A stretch of DNA of 64,000 bases. It comes from an uncultured Christensenella sp. (lineage in GTDB: Bacteria > Bacillota > Clostridia > Christensenellales > Borkfalkiaceae). The translations under genes were made by a program, and so were the position numbers. The stretch covers positions 62,001 through 126,000 of the forward strand of contig CAJTUI010000007.1 in the NCBI GenBank assembly GCA_910579705.1, given 5' to 3'. Every line of letters begins with the position of its first letter. Within the stretch, counting starts at the first letter, position 1. The notes under the pieces were generated by a model. It was given only the letters and a program-made list of their open reading frames with translations, did no database searches and had not been told where the DNA came from. Shown in pieces: positions 9,413 to 18,163 of this stretch.

Positions 9413-10633
9413 ATGATTAAAGAATTTTTACATAGACACGGACAGTCTTCCGACAATATAGACGCCGCGGCGGCAACGGAGCGCGTTCTGGACGCTATGC
9501 GCGCGGGGCTTAAAGGCGAGGGCGGCTCGCTTGCGATGTTGCCGACGTATCTTTACGAGCCCGACCTGTCAAAGACGGTGAACTCCGATAAAAAAATTAT
9601 TATAGACGCGGGCGGAACGAATTTCCGTAGCGCGCTGGGATATTTCAAAGACGGTAAGGCGGTTTTCGAAAAAGTGGAGAAAACTGTTATGCCCGCCTCC
9701 GACAGGGAGCTTTCCAAAGACGAGTTTTACGCCGCAATCGCCGGCAAAGTAGAAAGGTTGCTGGAAGACGGCGGCGACATAGGGTTTTGTTTCTCCTATC
9801 CCGTGCGGATGGGCGCGGATAAGGACGGCGTGATGTGCGGCGCGACCAAGGAGCTTAAAGCGAAAGGCGTAAACGGCACGAAGGTCGGCGACAGTACGTT
9901 GCAGGCGATAAAGAAATACAGCGCGAAACAGCGAAAAATCGTTATATTGAACGACACGGTGGCAACCCTGCTCGGCGGCACGGTGTGCGCGGATAAGAAA
10001 TACTCCGCTTATATCGGATATATATACGGAACCGGAATTAACCTCGCTTATCTCGAACGCGTCGGCGGGGACGGCCGCAGAATGATAATCAATACGGAAT
10101 GCGGCAACTTCGACGGGTTCGCGCAGGGCGATTACGATAAGAAGGTTGCGGAGGAAACCGCCAATCCCGAGGCGTACAGATTCGAGAAAATGACAAGCGG
10201 CAAATATCTTGCCTCGGTTATTGCGGAATGCGCGTACGGCGCGGAGAGCGAGGGGCTTGTCGGGAAACTCAAACGCATACCTTTCACGCTGAAAGACGTG
10301 ACGGAGTTTCTGGACGGCGGCGAAGGCGCTTACATAGAAAATTTTCTTCCCGAGGACAGGGCGAAAGCGAAAGAACTTGCCGAAGAGCTTGTAAGAAGAG
10401 CGGCGAAGGCGGGCGCGGTAGTGAACGCGGCGGCGGCGATTAAATCGGCGGAGCCGAAAGGACTTCCCGTTGCGATAGTCGCCGAGGGAACGACGTTCGA
10501 AAGACTGACGGGATATAAAGAGTTGTTTATTGAATATCTTACCGAACTTCTCGCACCCAGCGGCATAACGTTTGAATTGGTAAAGGGAGAAGACGCTAAT
10601 ATGCTCGGCTCGCTTGCGGCGGCTTTAAGCTGA
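9413..10633 (+). CDS. Eukaryotic-type hexokinase (sugar kinase)
   Basis: A 406-residue kinase of the hexokinase family rather than the smaller bacterial ROK or glucokinase type. The N-terminal part has the MLPTYL element near residue 42. IIDAGGTNFRSALG follows (phosphate-1/ATP site), then the sugar-binding region GFCFSYPVR, ILNDTVATLLGG with the catalytic Asp, and IGYIYGTGINLAY. It should phosphorylate mannose and possibly glucose or fructose at C6 using ATP. The ATG follows the manA stop codon without a gap, so translation is coupled. Placement between ManA and a GH125 exo-mannosidase strongly suggests mannose as the working substrate. Confidence 0.88.
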   Translation: MIKEFLHRHGQSSDNIDAAAATERVLDAMRAGLKGEGGSLAMLPTYLYEPDLSKTVNSDKKIIIDAGGTNFRSALGYFKDGKAVFEKVEKTVMPASDRELSKDEFYAAIAGKVERLLEDGGDIGFCFSYPVRMGADKDGVMCGATKELKAKGVNGTKVGDSTLQAIKKYSAKQRKIVILNDTVATLLGGTVCADKKYSAYIGYIYGTGINLAYLERVGGDGRRMIINTECGNFDGFAQGDYDKKVAEETANPEAYRFEKMTSGKYLASVIAECAYGAESEGLVGKLKRIPFTLKDVTEFLDGGEGAYIENFLPEDRAKAKELAEELVRRAAKAGAVVNAAAAIKSAEPKGLPVAIVAEGTTFERLTGYKELFIEYLTELLAPSGITFELVKGEDANMLGSLAAALS

Positions 10634-10647
10634 GGGCGGATAACAAT

Positions 10648-11910
10648 ATGGGAAATAAAAAATTTAAAAAACTTTACGAGTATGTAGACGAGGTTTGCGC
10701 AAAGCTCGGTGACGAAACCGAAAGGCAGATGTTTAGACAGTGCTACCTCAACACCCTCGAAACCACGGTTGAAGACGTCGACGGCGACGTGTTTATAAAA
10801 ACGGGCGACATTCCCGCAATGTGGTTGCGCGACAGCAGCGTTCAGGTAAGTCATTACGTAAGGCTTGCGGGCGCGGACGAGGACGTGCGTAAGCTTATTG
10901 TAAGCACGCTTAAAAGACAGTTCGAGTGTATTCTTATCGACCCGTACGCAAATGCGTTCAATAAGACGGCAAACGGTAAGGGACACAAGGATATAACCAA
11001 ACTTAACGACAGGGTCTGGGAAAGGAAGTATGAGCTGGACTCGCTCGTATATCCGTTATGGCTTTTAAACAACTATTACAGATATACGAAAGATGCGGGG
11101 ATTTTCGATAAGCTGTTTTTCGATACGTACGGGGAAATTCTTAACGTAATGCGCATTGAACAGCGCCACGACGAAAAGTCGGATTACTCGTTCAAGCGCG
11201 TCGGCGAATTTGCGTACGACACCCTGCCCAACGACGGTAAGGGAGAGCCGAGCGGTTACACCGGAATGGTGTGGTCGGCGTTCCGTCCCAGCGACGACAG
11301 GTGCGCGTATCATTACCTCGTTCCGTCGAATATGTTTGCGGTCGCGGTGTTAAGACAGCTTTTGAAAAACCTTGACGACGGCGGCATTGATAATCCGCTC
11401 AAAGCCGAAACGGAGAGCATTATCGCGGAGATAGACGAGGGCGTTAAAAAGTTCGGTCTTACCGAGTGCGGCGGCGAAAAGATTTACGCTTACGAAACGG
11501 ACGGTAAAGGCAATTATAACTTTATGGACGACGCGAACGTGCCCAGCCTTTTGTCGATGCCCTATCTCGGGTATTGCGAAAAAGACGATAAGCTGTATCT
11601 GAGCACGAGAAAAGCCGTTTTAAGCGCGAAAAATCCTTACTATTACAGCGGAAAGCTGGTTTCGGGCGTGGGCAGTCCGCATACCCCCGAAAAATACGTA
11701 TGGCATATCGCAGTAATAATGCAGGCGCTTACCTCTACTGACGAAAACGACGTTGAAGTTGCGCGCAAGGTGCTTAAAAACACCACGGCGGGAACGCTGT
11801 ATATGCACGAAGGTTTCCACGTTGACGACGATACGCAGTTCACGAGGAGCTGGTTCGCCTGGGCGAACACGCTTTACGCAATATTCGTTATAGACAAGAT
11901 TTTAAAATAA
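10648..11910 (+). CDS. GH125 exo-alpha-1,6-mannosidase
   Basis: A 420-residue protein of the metal-independent glycoside hydrolase family 125 (formerly DUF1237), which removes non-reducing alpha-1,6-linked mannose. Recognisable blocks are GDIPAMWLRDSSVQV, ERKYELDSLVYPLW, YTGMVWSAFRPSDD and near the end MHEGFHVDDDTQFTRSWFAWAN, in the order and spacing of an (alpha/alpha)6 barrel. The length is normal for the family. No signal peptide is present, so it acts on imported oligosaccharides. It follows the hexokinase by 14 bases and precedes the transporter genes, in keeping with intracellular trimming of products made by the GH76 enzymes of the same operon. Confidence 0.93.
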   Translation: MGNKKFKKLYEYVDEVCAKLGDETERQMFRQCYLNTLETTVEDVDGDVFIKTGDIPAMWLRDSSVQVSHYVRLAGADEDVRKLIVSTLKRQFECILIDPYANAFNKTANGKGHKDITKLNDRVWERKYELDSLVYPLWLLNNYYRYTKDAGIFDKLFFDTYGEILNVMRIEQRHDEKSDYSFKRVGEFAYDTLPNDGKGEPSGYTGMVWSAFRPSDDRCAYHYLVPSNMFAVAVLRQLLKNLDDGGIDNPLKAETESIIAEIDEGVKKFGLTECGGEKIYAYETDGKGNYNFMDDANVPSLLSMPYLGYCEKDDKLYLSTRKAVLSAKNPYYYSGKLVSGVGSPHTPEKYVWHIAVIMQALTSTDENDVEVARKVLKNTTAGTLYMHEGFHVDDDTQFTRSWFAWANTLYAIFVIDKILK

Positions 11911-11920
11911 TAAGTAAAAA

Positions 11921-11961
11921 AAATAAGGGTGCACCCTTATTTGCTTGCAGGGCAAGCAAAT
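11921..11961 (+). repeat. Two overlapping inverted repeats before the binding-protein gene
   Basis: A 22 bp perfect palindrome at 11921-11942 (core AAGGGTGCACCCTT) overlaps by four bases a second hairpin at 39-61 of the same line (stem ATTTGCTTGC, loop AGG, stem GCAAGCAAAT, 11939-11961). The two stems cannot form fully at once. No T-run follows, so this is not a standard terminator; an RNA processing or stabilising element ahead of the highly needed binding protein is more likely. Confidence 0.6.
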
Positions 11962-12005
11962 AAAAACCTTTAATTGAACAAAAAAAATTAATTCGGGAGG
12001 AATTT

Positions 12006-13379
12006 ATGAAATTTAAAAAATTAGCTGCAATTGCAATCGGTTCGGTTATGGCCGTCGGTATGTGCGCCGGCGTTACGGCCTGCAAGAAGGAGAAAGACCC
12101 CAACACCATTTATATCTGGGCGGGCGGTCAGTGGACCGGCAGCGACGGTGAAAACTTGAAAAAGTTCTGTAAGTGGTATGAGGATAATAATACTCTCGGT
12201 CTTAAAATCGATGTAAAAATCAAGGCGGATTTCGAGCAGGTGTTCGCCGCTTCTACGATAAGCTCCGATTCTCCCGACGTAATGATATGGGATAGGTTCA
12301 ACACCCCTACGTATGCAGCGGACTATGTTCTCGAACCCATCGACGATTTAATCGAGCGCGACGGAATAGACGCTTCGAAGTTCAATGCTACCGCTTATAA
12401 CGAGCTCAGTTATGCGGGAGTGCAGTACGGTCTGCCTTTGGATCTGGACCTTTGGGGTATCTGTATCAATATGGATATAGTCGACGCATACAATACGGCT
12501 AATCCTTCCACGAAAATCACTTGTCTTTGGGAAGAGGACGGTACTACGCCCAGGTATGACTGGAACTGGGACGACGTTCTGGAAGTTGCCGGCAAGCTCA
12601 AAGGATTCCAGTACAAGAAAGGTAGCAGGGACGTAACTGTCTATAACGGCTACGACGGCGTAAACGTCAAAGAGTTCTTTATCCATAACTATTTCTCAAC
12701 CGGCGAGGACTATTTGATTGACGGTAAACCCGTTTGTAATAACGACGCGGGCGTTGCAACGCTCGAGTACCTTCACAAACTCCGCAGAACGGGCGACAAC
12801 GACGGTTATAAGGACCAGAAATCGTTTGTACAGGGCAATCTTGCTATGTTTATGCGCCCCACGTACTTCGTTAATTATCTGAACACATACGCTAAGAGTA
12901 TGAACGTAAGGTTTATGCCCCAGCCCGCTGCAACTATAGAAGGCGGAGACAACAGAGGCGTTATGGGCGGTTTCGGTATGGCTATTCCTCGTCCCATAAA
13001 GGACAAATTCCGTACGCAGGCCTGGGAAGATAAGAAGGCAAAGTGCTGGGAGTTTATGAAGGATTGGCTCTACAACGACGCGACTATGCGCGAGTGGGCA
13101 GAAGTGACTATGACTATTCCCGCGCTTATTTCCGCGCAGTCCAGTCCCGAAGTTCAGGCGAACACAGTTCTGAAAGACGTTATTCCTTTCGCGGACAAAT
13201 ATACGACCAGACCCGGCGTTCCCGGCTGGACTTCCGTTCAGGTCGAAGTTTTCAATAACTACGTAGATACTTTCTGCAAGGGCGGCAGCACAGGGGCGGA
13301 AGAAATTAAAAAGACGCTTTCGACAATCGAAAGAGAGTCAAAATTCTACCTTGACAGCTACGGCTCTCAGAAAAATTAA
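12006..13379 (+). CDS. Sugar ABC transporter substrate-binding lipoprotein
   Basis: A 457-residue family 1 extracellular solute-binding protein. The signal peptide ends in a lipobox VTAC with C26 as the lipidated residue. The mature part has the features of carbohydrate binders: IYIWAGGQWTG at the start, SPDVMIWDRF, a DLDLWGICINMDI hinge region and GGFGMAIPRP. It captures mannooligosaccharides released outside the cell (inference from neighbours) and delivers them to the two permeases encoded directly downstream. A strong CGGGAGGAA ribosome site precedes the ATG. The hairpins upstream may raise its expression relative to the permeases, as is common for binding proteins. Confidence 0.93.
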   Translation: MKFKKLAAIAIGSVMAVGMCAGVTACKKEKDPNTIYIWAGGQWTGSDGENLKKFCKWYEDNNTLGLKIDVKIKADFEQVFAASTISSDSPDVMIWDRFNTPTYAADYVLEPIDDLIERDGIDASKFNATAYNELSYAGVQYGLPLDLDLWGICINMDIVDAYNTANPSTKITCLWEEDGTTPRYDWNWDDVLEVAGKLKGFQYKKGSRDVTVYNGYDGVNVKEFFIHNYFSTGEDYLIDGKPVCNNDAGVATLEYLHKLRRTGDNDGYKDQKSFVQGNLAMFMRPTYFVNYLNTYAKSMNVRFMPQPAATIEGGDNRGVMGGFGMAIPRPIKDKFRTQAWEDKKAKCWEFMKDWLYNDATMREWAEVTMTIPALISAQSSPEVQANTVLKDVIPFADKYTTRPGVPGWTSVQVEVFNNYVDTFCKGGSTGAEEIKKTLSTIERESKFYLDSYGSQKN

Positions 13380-13399
13380 CATAAGGTCGGGGGGCTTAA

Positions 13400-14335
13400 A
13401 TGTTTGAAAAAATAAAGAACCGCGAAAGGCGCAAACTAACGAAAATGCAGCGCAATCAGGAAAGACTTGCATATCTTTTCATATTGCCCGCGCTTGTGTT
13501 TTTCGCAGTGTTCGTCCTTGCACCGATAGGAATGGCGCTGTATTTCTCTCTGTGTAATTTCAGCCAGAGAAATATAGAGCTTATCGAGTGGGCGGGATTT
13601 AAGAACTATATAGAAATTTTCACCGCGCCGGGACTGAAATCGTTCCGTGAATCGCTGTGGCACGTTCTGTACTACGCTGTTATGTACGTGCCTATGGTCG
13701 TTGTAATGTCCCTTCTGTTCGCCGTGCTCATCAACCAGAAAATAAGGGGCGTGAAAGCGTTCAGAATTATGTATTACATACCGTCGATAACGAGCGGCGT
13801 CGCGGTGTCCTTTATATTCCAGTTCCTGTTCAGCGCGGCAGACTACGGCCTTATGAACACCGTAATCGGCTGGTTCGGCGGTCAGCCTCTGAACTGGCTC
13901 GGAACGGAAGGGCTTGCAATGTTCTGTATCGCGCTTGTCAACGTCTGGGGCGGCATAGGCGGCAATATGATTATTTACCTCGCCGCGTTGCAGGGCGTTC
14001 CGCCCGACCAGATTGAGGCGGCAAGGGTGGACGGCGCAAACAAGCGCCAGATATTCCTGCACATAACACTGCCGCAGATTGCTCAGGCAACGTTCTTCGT
14101 CGTAATGATGAGCCTTATAGGCTCGTTCCAGCTCTACGACCAGGTCAAGATAATGACGGGCGGCGGCAGCGGCACAAACACGCCGGTGTTCCAGATTTAT
14201 ATGATGGCGTTTGACCCCGGCAGCAGCAGAAGCGGAATGGCAAACGCAATGGCGGTCGTGCTGTTTGTTGTGATTATGATAGTTACTTCATTAAATAACT
14301 TCCTGCAAAACAGGATAAACAAGAAGTACGAGTAA
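13400..14335 (+). CDS. Sugar ABC transporter permease, MalF/UgpA type
   Basis: A 311-residue integral membrane protein with about six membrane segments (first near residues 27-49, LFILPALVFFAVFVLAPIGM). The EAA loop EAARVDGANKRQIFLHITL contacts the ATPase. The ATG is preceded by GGGGGGC. It pairs with the next gene to form the transmembrane channel. No ATPase gene is in this operon; the ATP-binding protein at 44524 is the likely partner. Confidence 0.93.
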   Translation: MFEKIKNRERRKLTKMQRNQERLAYLFILPALVFFAVFVLAPIGMALYFSLCNFSQRNIELIEWAGFKNYIEIFTAPGLKSFRESLWHVLYYAVMYVPMVVVMSLLFAVLINQKIRGVKAFRIMYYIPSITSGVAVSFIFQFLFSAADYGLMNTVIGWFGGQPLNWLGTEGLAMFCIALVNVWGGIGGNMIIYLAALQGVPPDQIEAARVDGANKRQIFLHITLPQIAQATFFVVMMSLIGSFQLYDQVKIMTGGGSGTNTPVFQIYMMAFDPGSSRSGMANAMAVVLFVVIMIVTSLNNFLQNRINKKYE

Positions 14336-14353
14336 GGCGGGAGGGCAGAGATT

Positions 14354-15226
14354 ATGGAAAAAGAAAAGATTTATGACCCCCGCAAAGAAAAGGCGATAAA
14401 GATAATCAAAAACACGGTAATCTATATCATAATGATATTTTTCGCCGTGATAATGCTTTTCCCTTTCTACTGGTCGCTGATTACGGCTATAAGACCCACG
14501 GAAGAGATATGGGAAATCCCCGTATCGTTCATTCCCCACGGTTTCAGTTTCAAAAGTTTTAAGGATTTCTTCACGCTTACCGAAAATTTCGGTTCGGCGC
14601 TCGGGTATACCGTGCTGATAACGGCTGTCGGTATGTTTACGAACCTGTTTTTCGGCGGACTTGCGGGTTATACGTTTGCAAGGCTTAAATTCAGGGGCCG
14701 CAAGATTATTTTCCGCGTAATGCTTATGTCGCTTATGTTGCCCACGATAGTCACCATTCTTCCGCAGTATTTCATTATTGCGAAGATGGGCCTCGTCGGA
14801 AACTGGATAGCGGTTGTGCTCCCCGGCGCGGTGGGCGTATACGGCATATTCTTTATGCGCCAGTTCTTCTACGGCGTGCCCGCGGCTCTCGGCGAGGCGG
14901 CGCGCATAGACGGCGCGGGAGAGTTCCGTATTTTCTGGCAGATATATTTCCCTCAGGTAACTTCGGGACTTATAACTCTCGGTATTATAACTTTCAACTC
15001 ATACTGGAATTCTTACCTCTGGCCCTCGATGGTACTGCTTACCGGCGACGTAAAAATGCTGTCGTTGCTACTTGGAGATTTCCAGCAGCTCTACGGTGAC
15101 GTTCCCGGTTCTGTCGGCTCGGTTATGGCGGGCGCAATCATTATAATGTTACCCTCGCTGGTAATTTTCGCATTCCTGCAAAAATATTTTTTGAACACCG
15201 TAACTTTTGCGGGCGTTAAGGAGTAA
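14354..15226 (+). CDS. Sugar ABC transporter permease, MalG/UgpE type
   Basis: A 290-residue permease with six predicted membrane segments and the EAA loop EAARIDGAGEFRIFWQIYF. It carries the typical C-terminal LQKYFLNTVTFAGVKE ending of MalG-type subunits. A GGCGGGAGG ribosome site lies upstream, and the gene is 18 bases after the first permease. It forms a heterodimer with the preceding gene product in the cytoplasmic membrane. Confidence 0.93.
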   Translation: MEKEKIYDPRKEKAIKIIKNTVIYIIMIFFAVIMLFPFYWSLITAIRPTEEIWEIPVSFIPHGFSFKSFKDFFTLTENFGSALGYTVLITAVGMFTNLFFGGLAGYTFARLKFRGRKIIFRVMLMSLMLPTIVTILPQYFIIAKMGLVGNWIAVVLPGAVGVYGIFFMRQFFYGVPAALGEAARIDGAGEFRIFWQIYFPQVTSGLITLGIITFNSYWNSYLWPSMVLLTGDVKMLSLLLGDFQQLYGDVPGSVGSVMAGAIIIMLPSLVIFAFLQKYFLNTVTFAGVKE

Positions 15227-15228
15227 AA

Positions 15229-16851
15229 ATGACGTCGAAAATATCTAAAAAATTAATTATACTGGCGCTTTCGCTGGTATTGCTCATAGCCTCGGCATTC
15301 TGCGCGGCAACGGTTTTCGCAAAAGCCGAAGTTGACGAAGATGCTATATCCTCCAAGCTTAAACCCGTCAGAGAAACGGAATACGGCGATTACGTCGGAC
15401 TGATTATAGACGGGAACAAGGTCTATAAGAACTACGTTAACGGTTGCGTTACCGCGGTTCTGGGCGAAGACAGCGCGATTATGAACGCCCGTGATTACGG
15501 CGGAGTTAACTACAACGCGACGACCAGAAAGCTTGAATTTTTAAAGGACGGCGACGATTACAGGCTCAAACCTATGATTCTCAGCCGCGGCGTTGAAGGC
15601 GCGGTCAGGGCTACCTGGACTAAGCTTGCGGAAAAGTTCGAGTCCACGGTGGCCTACAATCCCGAATACGCGCTTGCAAAAATCTATGAAAAGTATGCAA
15701 AGCTTTGCGACGCGGGTTATAACTGCGGCATTGCTACCGATATTTTAAGCGTTTGGGACGAGTCGGTTATCAAGCTCGACTTCTACGACGGCGACAGTGA
15801 ATACGGCTTTAACGCAAACGAACGCGTGCACGTAACCACAATTGCTTACTCTTTCCTTAAAGACGAGGCGTACGCCATAGAGGGCGAGATATTCAACTTT
15901 TATAGGGAATCCAAGGCAGGCAGCCTTTCCGAACCCATTTCCGACACTTTCGAGTACACCGAGAACGGTGTGAAAGGTGAAGTTCAGGCGTTTGCGCTCG
16001 GATACATATTCCGTCCCGCCGACGGCGGCGACATCACCGTCCGCGCAGGCACGCGCTGGAACGACGAAACGCAGAAGTTCGAAATACTCAATCTCGATTA
16101 CGACGAACTCACCAGAACGGAGATGGACGACACGGCAATCAACGACAGCCCGTACTACGCCAATAAGGGCTATACGATGAACGACGTTCTCGACGATAAG
16201 GGCAACGTTAAAAAAGAAGGTATCAAAACCAAATTCTATAATAAGTATCTTTCGCTTATAGATTCTGGTTTCAATCCCGGACTGCCCGACCACGAAGGTA
16301 TTTTCTACTGGGATACAGAGCTTTTGAAACAGTCCTACGTCGGCAGTGACGGAACGGGCAACGCCTGGGGCAGAACCAATATGATGCTCATTCTCAATCC
16401 CGAGGACGGTAACATCTATATGGTTCAGGGCGAAATACTCAATCTTGTAGACAAGGCGGGGCACGGACTGGGAACGGCGGAAAAACTCGGTTATCCCTTA
16501 TCCGATGAAAAGACCAAGGTTATAAACGGATTGACGTACACTTATCAGAATTTTTACAGACCCAAATTCAGCGATTACAGTGCGATTTACACCATAGAAA
16601 ACAAGCGCCAGCTTACAAGGCATATAACGGGCGGTAAGTTCGAAGACCTTATTTCGGACGAGGGGCAGTTAAAGGCCAACAACCCCAAATACTTCTATGT
16701 AATGGAGCCCTGGCTTATCTCGTTGGTTTGCGTTGCTCCCGTAGTTCTTGCGGGCGCGGCGGTAGCGGTTTATTTCTTTGTTTTCAAAAAGAAAAGGTCT
16801 CAGGGTAAAGTAGAGCCGCAGACAGCACCTGCGGAAAGGACGGAAGAATAA
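15229..16851 (+). CDS. Membrane-anchored extracellular protein with an LGFP-like repeat
   Basis: A 540-residue protein of unknown function. It has an N-terminal signal segment (residues about 8-31) and a single C-terminal membrane helix (LISLVCVAPVVLAGAAVAVYFF). A short basic cytosolic tail follows, so nearly the whole chain is outside the cell. One stretch, HGLGTAEKLGYPLSDEKTK followed by an aromatic-rich turn, resembles an LGFP repeat, a module linked to cell-wall or glycan binding; other copies are degenerate. The start codon follows the permease stop by two bases (GGAG ribosome site within the permease end), and the next gene starts one base after its stop. It is thus co-translated with the transporter and GH76 genes, suggesting a role in binding or channelling mannan at the surface. 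Confidence 0.7.
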   Translation: MTSKISKKLIILALSLVLLIASAFCAATVFAKAEVDEDAISSKLKPVRETEYGDYVGLIIDGNKVYKNYVNGCVTAVLGEDSAIMNARDYGGVNYNATTRKLEFLKDGDDYRLKPMILSRGVEGAVRATWTKLAEKFESTVAYNPEYALAKIYEKYAKLCDAGYNCGIATDILSVWDESVIKLDFYDGDSEYGFNANERVHVTTIAYSFLKDEAYAIEGEIFNFYRESKAGSLSEPISDTFEYTENGVKGEVQAFALGYIFRPADGGDITVRAGTRWNDETQKFEILNLDYDELTRTEMDDTAINDSPYYANKGYTMNDVLDDKGNVKKEGIKTKFYNKYLSLIDSGFNPGLPDHEGIFYWDTELLKQSYVGSDGTGNAWGRTNMMLILNPEDGNIYMVQGEILNLVDKAGHGLGTAEKLGYPLSDEKTKVINGLTYTYQNFYRPKFSDYSAIYTIENKRQLTRHITGGKFEDLISDEGQLKANNPKYFYVMEPWLISLVCVAPVVLAGAAVAVYFFVFKKKRSQGKVEPQTAPAERTEE

Positions 16852-16852
16852 T

Positions 16853-18163
16853 ATGAAAAAATTTATAGTGATTTTACTGTCCGTTATAATGGCTATTTCG
16901 GTGGTTGCTCTTGCGGGCTGCTCCAAGGAAGCGTTCGAAAAGGGCGAGGGGACGAACGTAAACACGCTTTACAAGAGAAATTTAAAGCGCGGCACGTATA
17001 TGTCCAAGAAGATGTATAAAGACTTTTTCGACGAGGAGATGGAATACGCTCACCGCAATATCCCCGAGATAGGATACGAAAGCGACTTCTCCGACTGTTG
17101 GCGTTATACCGGTCTTTTCAGTATGATGATAAGACTTAACGAACTCAACGATAAAAAGTACACCGATGAATTCAACAATCTTGTCAACGGTTTCGATTAT
17201 TACAAGGGCAGAAGATTGGGTTATCGCACACACTGGAACGAAGACGAAGAAACGGTATACACAGTATTTGCGGTAAACCGTTCTACTCGTAAAAATATGG
17301 CTCAGGCGGGCGGTACGCAATCTGTTTTCGACGACCAGATCTGGATTGCGCGCGAATATCTCAACGCTTACAGGATTTACGGCAATAAAGAGTATCTCGC
17401 TACCGCAGTCGAATTAAGCAACTACATATATACGGGTTGGACGCCCGTTCTGGGAGGAATAACCTGGGGTCAGAACTATGATACCCGTCACGCGTGCAGT
17501 AACGCGCCGTTCGTAAAGGTTCTTATAGAGCTTGCGGAAACGGTTGAAAGCACTGACGCGGCGGCCGCAAAGAAGTACAGAGAGTGGGCGACAAACGTAT
17601 ACGAATGGACTTATTCGACCCTTCGCGACCCTGCCGACAACCTCTACTGGGACCTTGTCGGAACGCAGTTCGAGCTTGACGGTATGCCTCTCCGTAACGA
17701 CAGTATAGACAAGGCAAAATACACCTACAACAGCGGCGCAATGATAAGCGCGGGCGTGGCGATGTACAATCTCACGGGCGAACAGCGCTATCTCGACGAG
17801 GCGAAAGCCACCGCGAAAAGCTGCTACGAAAAGTTCGGCGTGCACGGCCTTGTAGAGGGCTGCACGATGTATCCCAGCGATACGACAACCTGGTTCAACC
17901 TCGTTATGTACATAGGCTACTACGATTTGTTCCTTGCGGACAACACGCAGACTTTGTATCTCGACGACTTGCAGAGAACGATCGATTACGCATACGAAAA
18001 CTTCGGCCGCGACGGATACATTCCCATTTCCTGGCTTGTAGGCTGGGAATCGGGCTGGGAGAAGAGCGACCACAAAAACCTGCTCGACCACTCGTCGCAC
18101 GCGGAAACCTATCTCCTTCTCGCGCAGTATCAGGAAAAAAGACAAGAGCTTGCGGCGGAATAA
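16853..18163 (+). CDS. GH76-like endo-alpha-1,6-mannanase lipoprotein
   Basis: A 436-residue lipoprotein (lipobox LAGC, C23). The catalytic pair of adjacent aspartates of family GH76 is visible as D160-D161 in VFDDQIWIAREYL. Other family landmarks are GGITWGQ and YTYNSGAMISAGVAMYNLTG in the (alpha/alpha)6 barrel. GH76 enzymes cut alpha-1,6-mannan backbones internally. Anchored outside the membrane, this one would generate oligosaccharides for the ABC transporter encoded just upstream. The reading frame directly follows the LGFP-like protein and is directly followed by a second GH76 gene, about half of which is clearly similar to this one. Confidence 0.88.
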   Translation: MKKFIVILLSVIMAISVVALAGCSKEAFEKGEGTNVNTLYKRNLKRGTYMSKKMYKDFFDEEMEYAHRNIPEIGYESDFSDCWRYTGLFSMMIRLNELNDKKYTDEFNNLVNGFDYYKGRRLGYRTHWNEDEETVYTVFAVNRSTRKNMAQAGGTQSVFDDQIWIAREYLNAYRIYGNKEYLATAVELSNYIYTGWTPVLGGITWGQNYDTRHACSNAPFVKVLIELAETVESTDAAAAKKYREWATNVYEWTYSTLRDPADNLYWDLVGTQFELDGMPLRNDSIDKAKYTYNSGAMISAGVAMYNLTGEQRYLDEAKATAKSCYEKFGVHGLVEGCTMYPSDTTTWFNLVMYIGYYDLFLADNTQTLYLDDLQRTIDYAYENFGRDGYIPISWLVGWESGWEKSDHKNLLDHSSHAETYLLLAQYQEKRQELAAE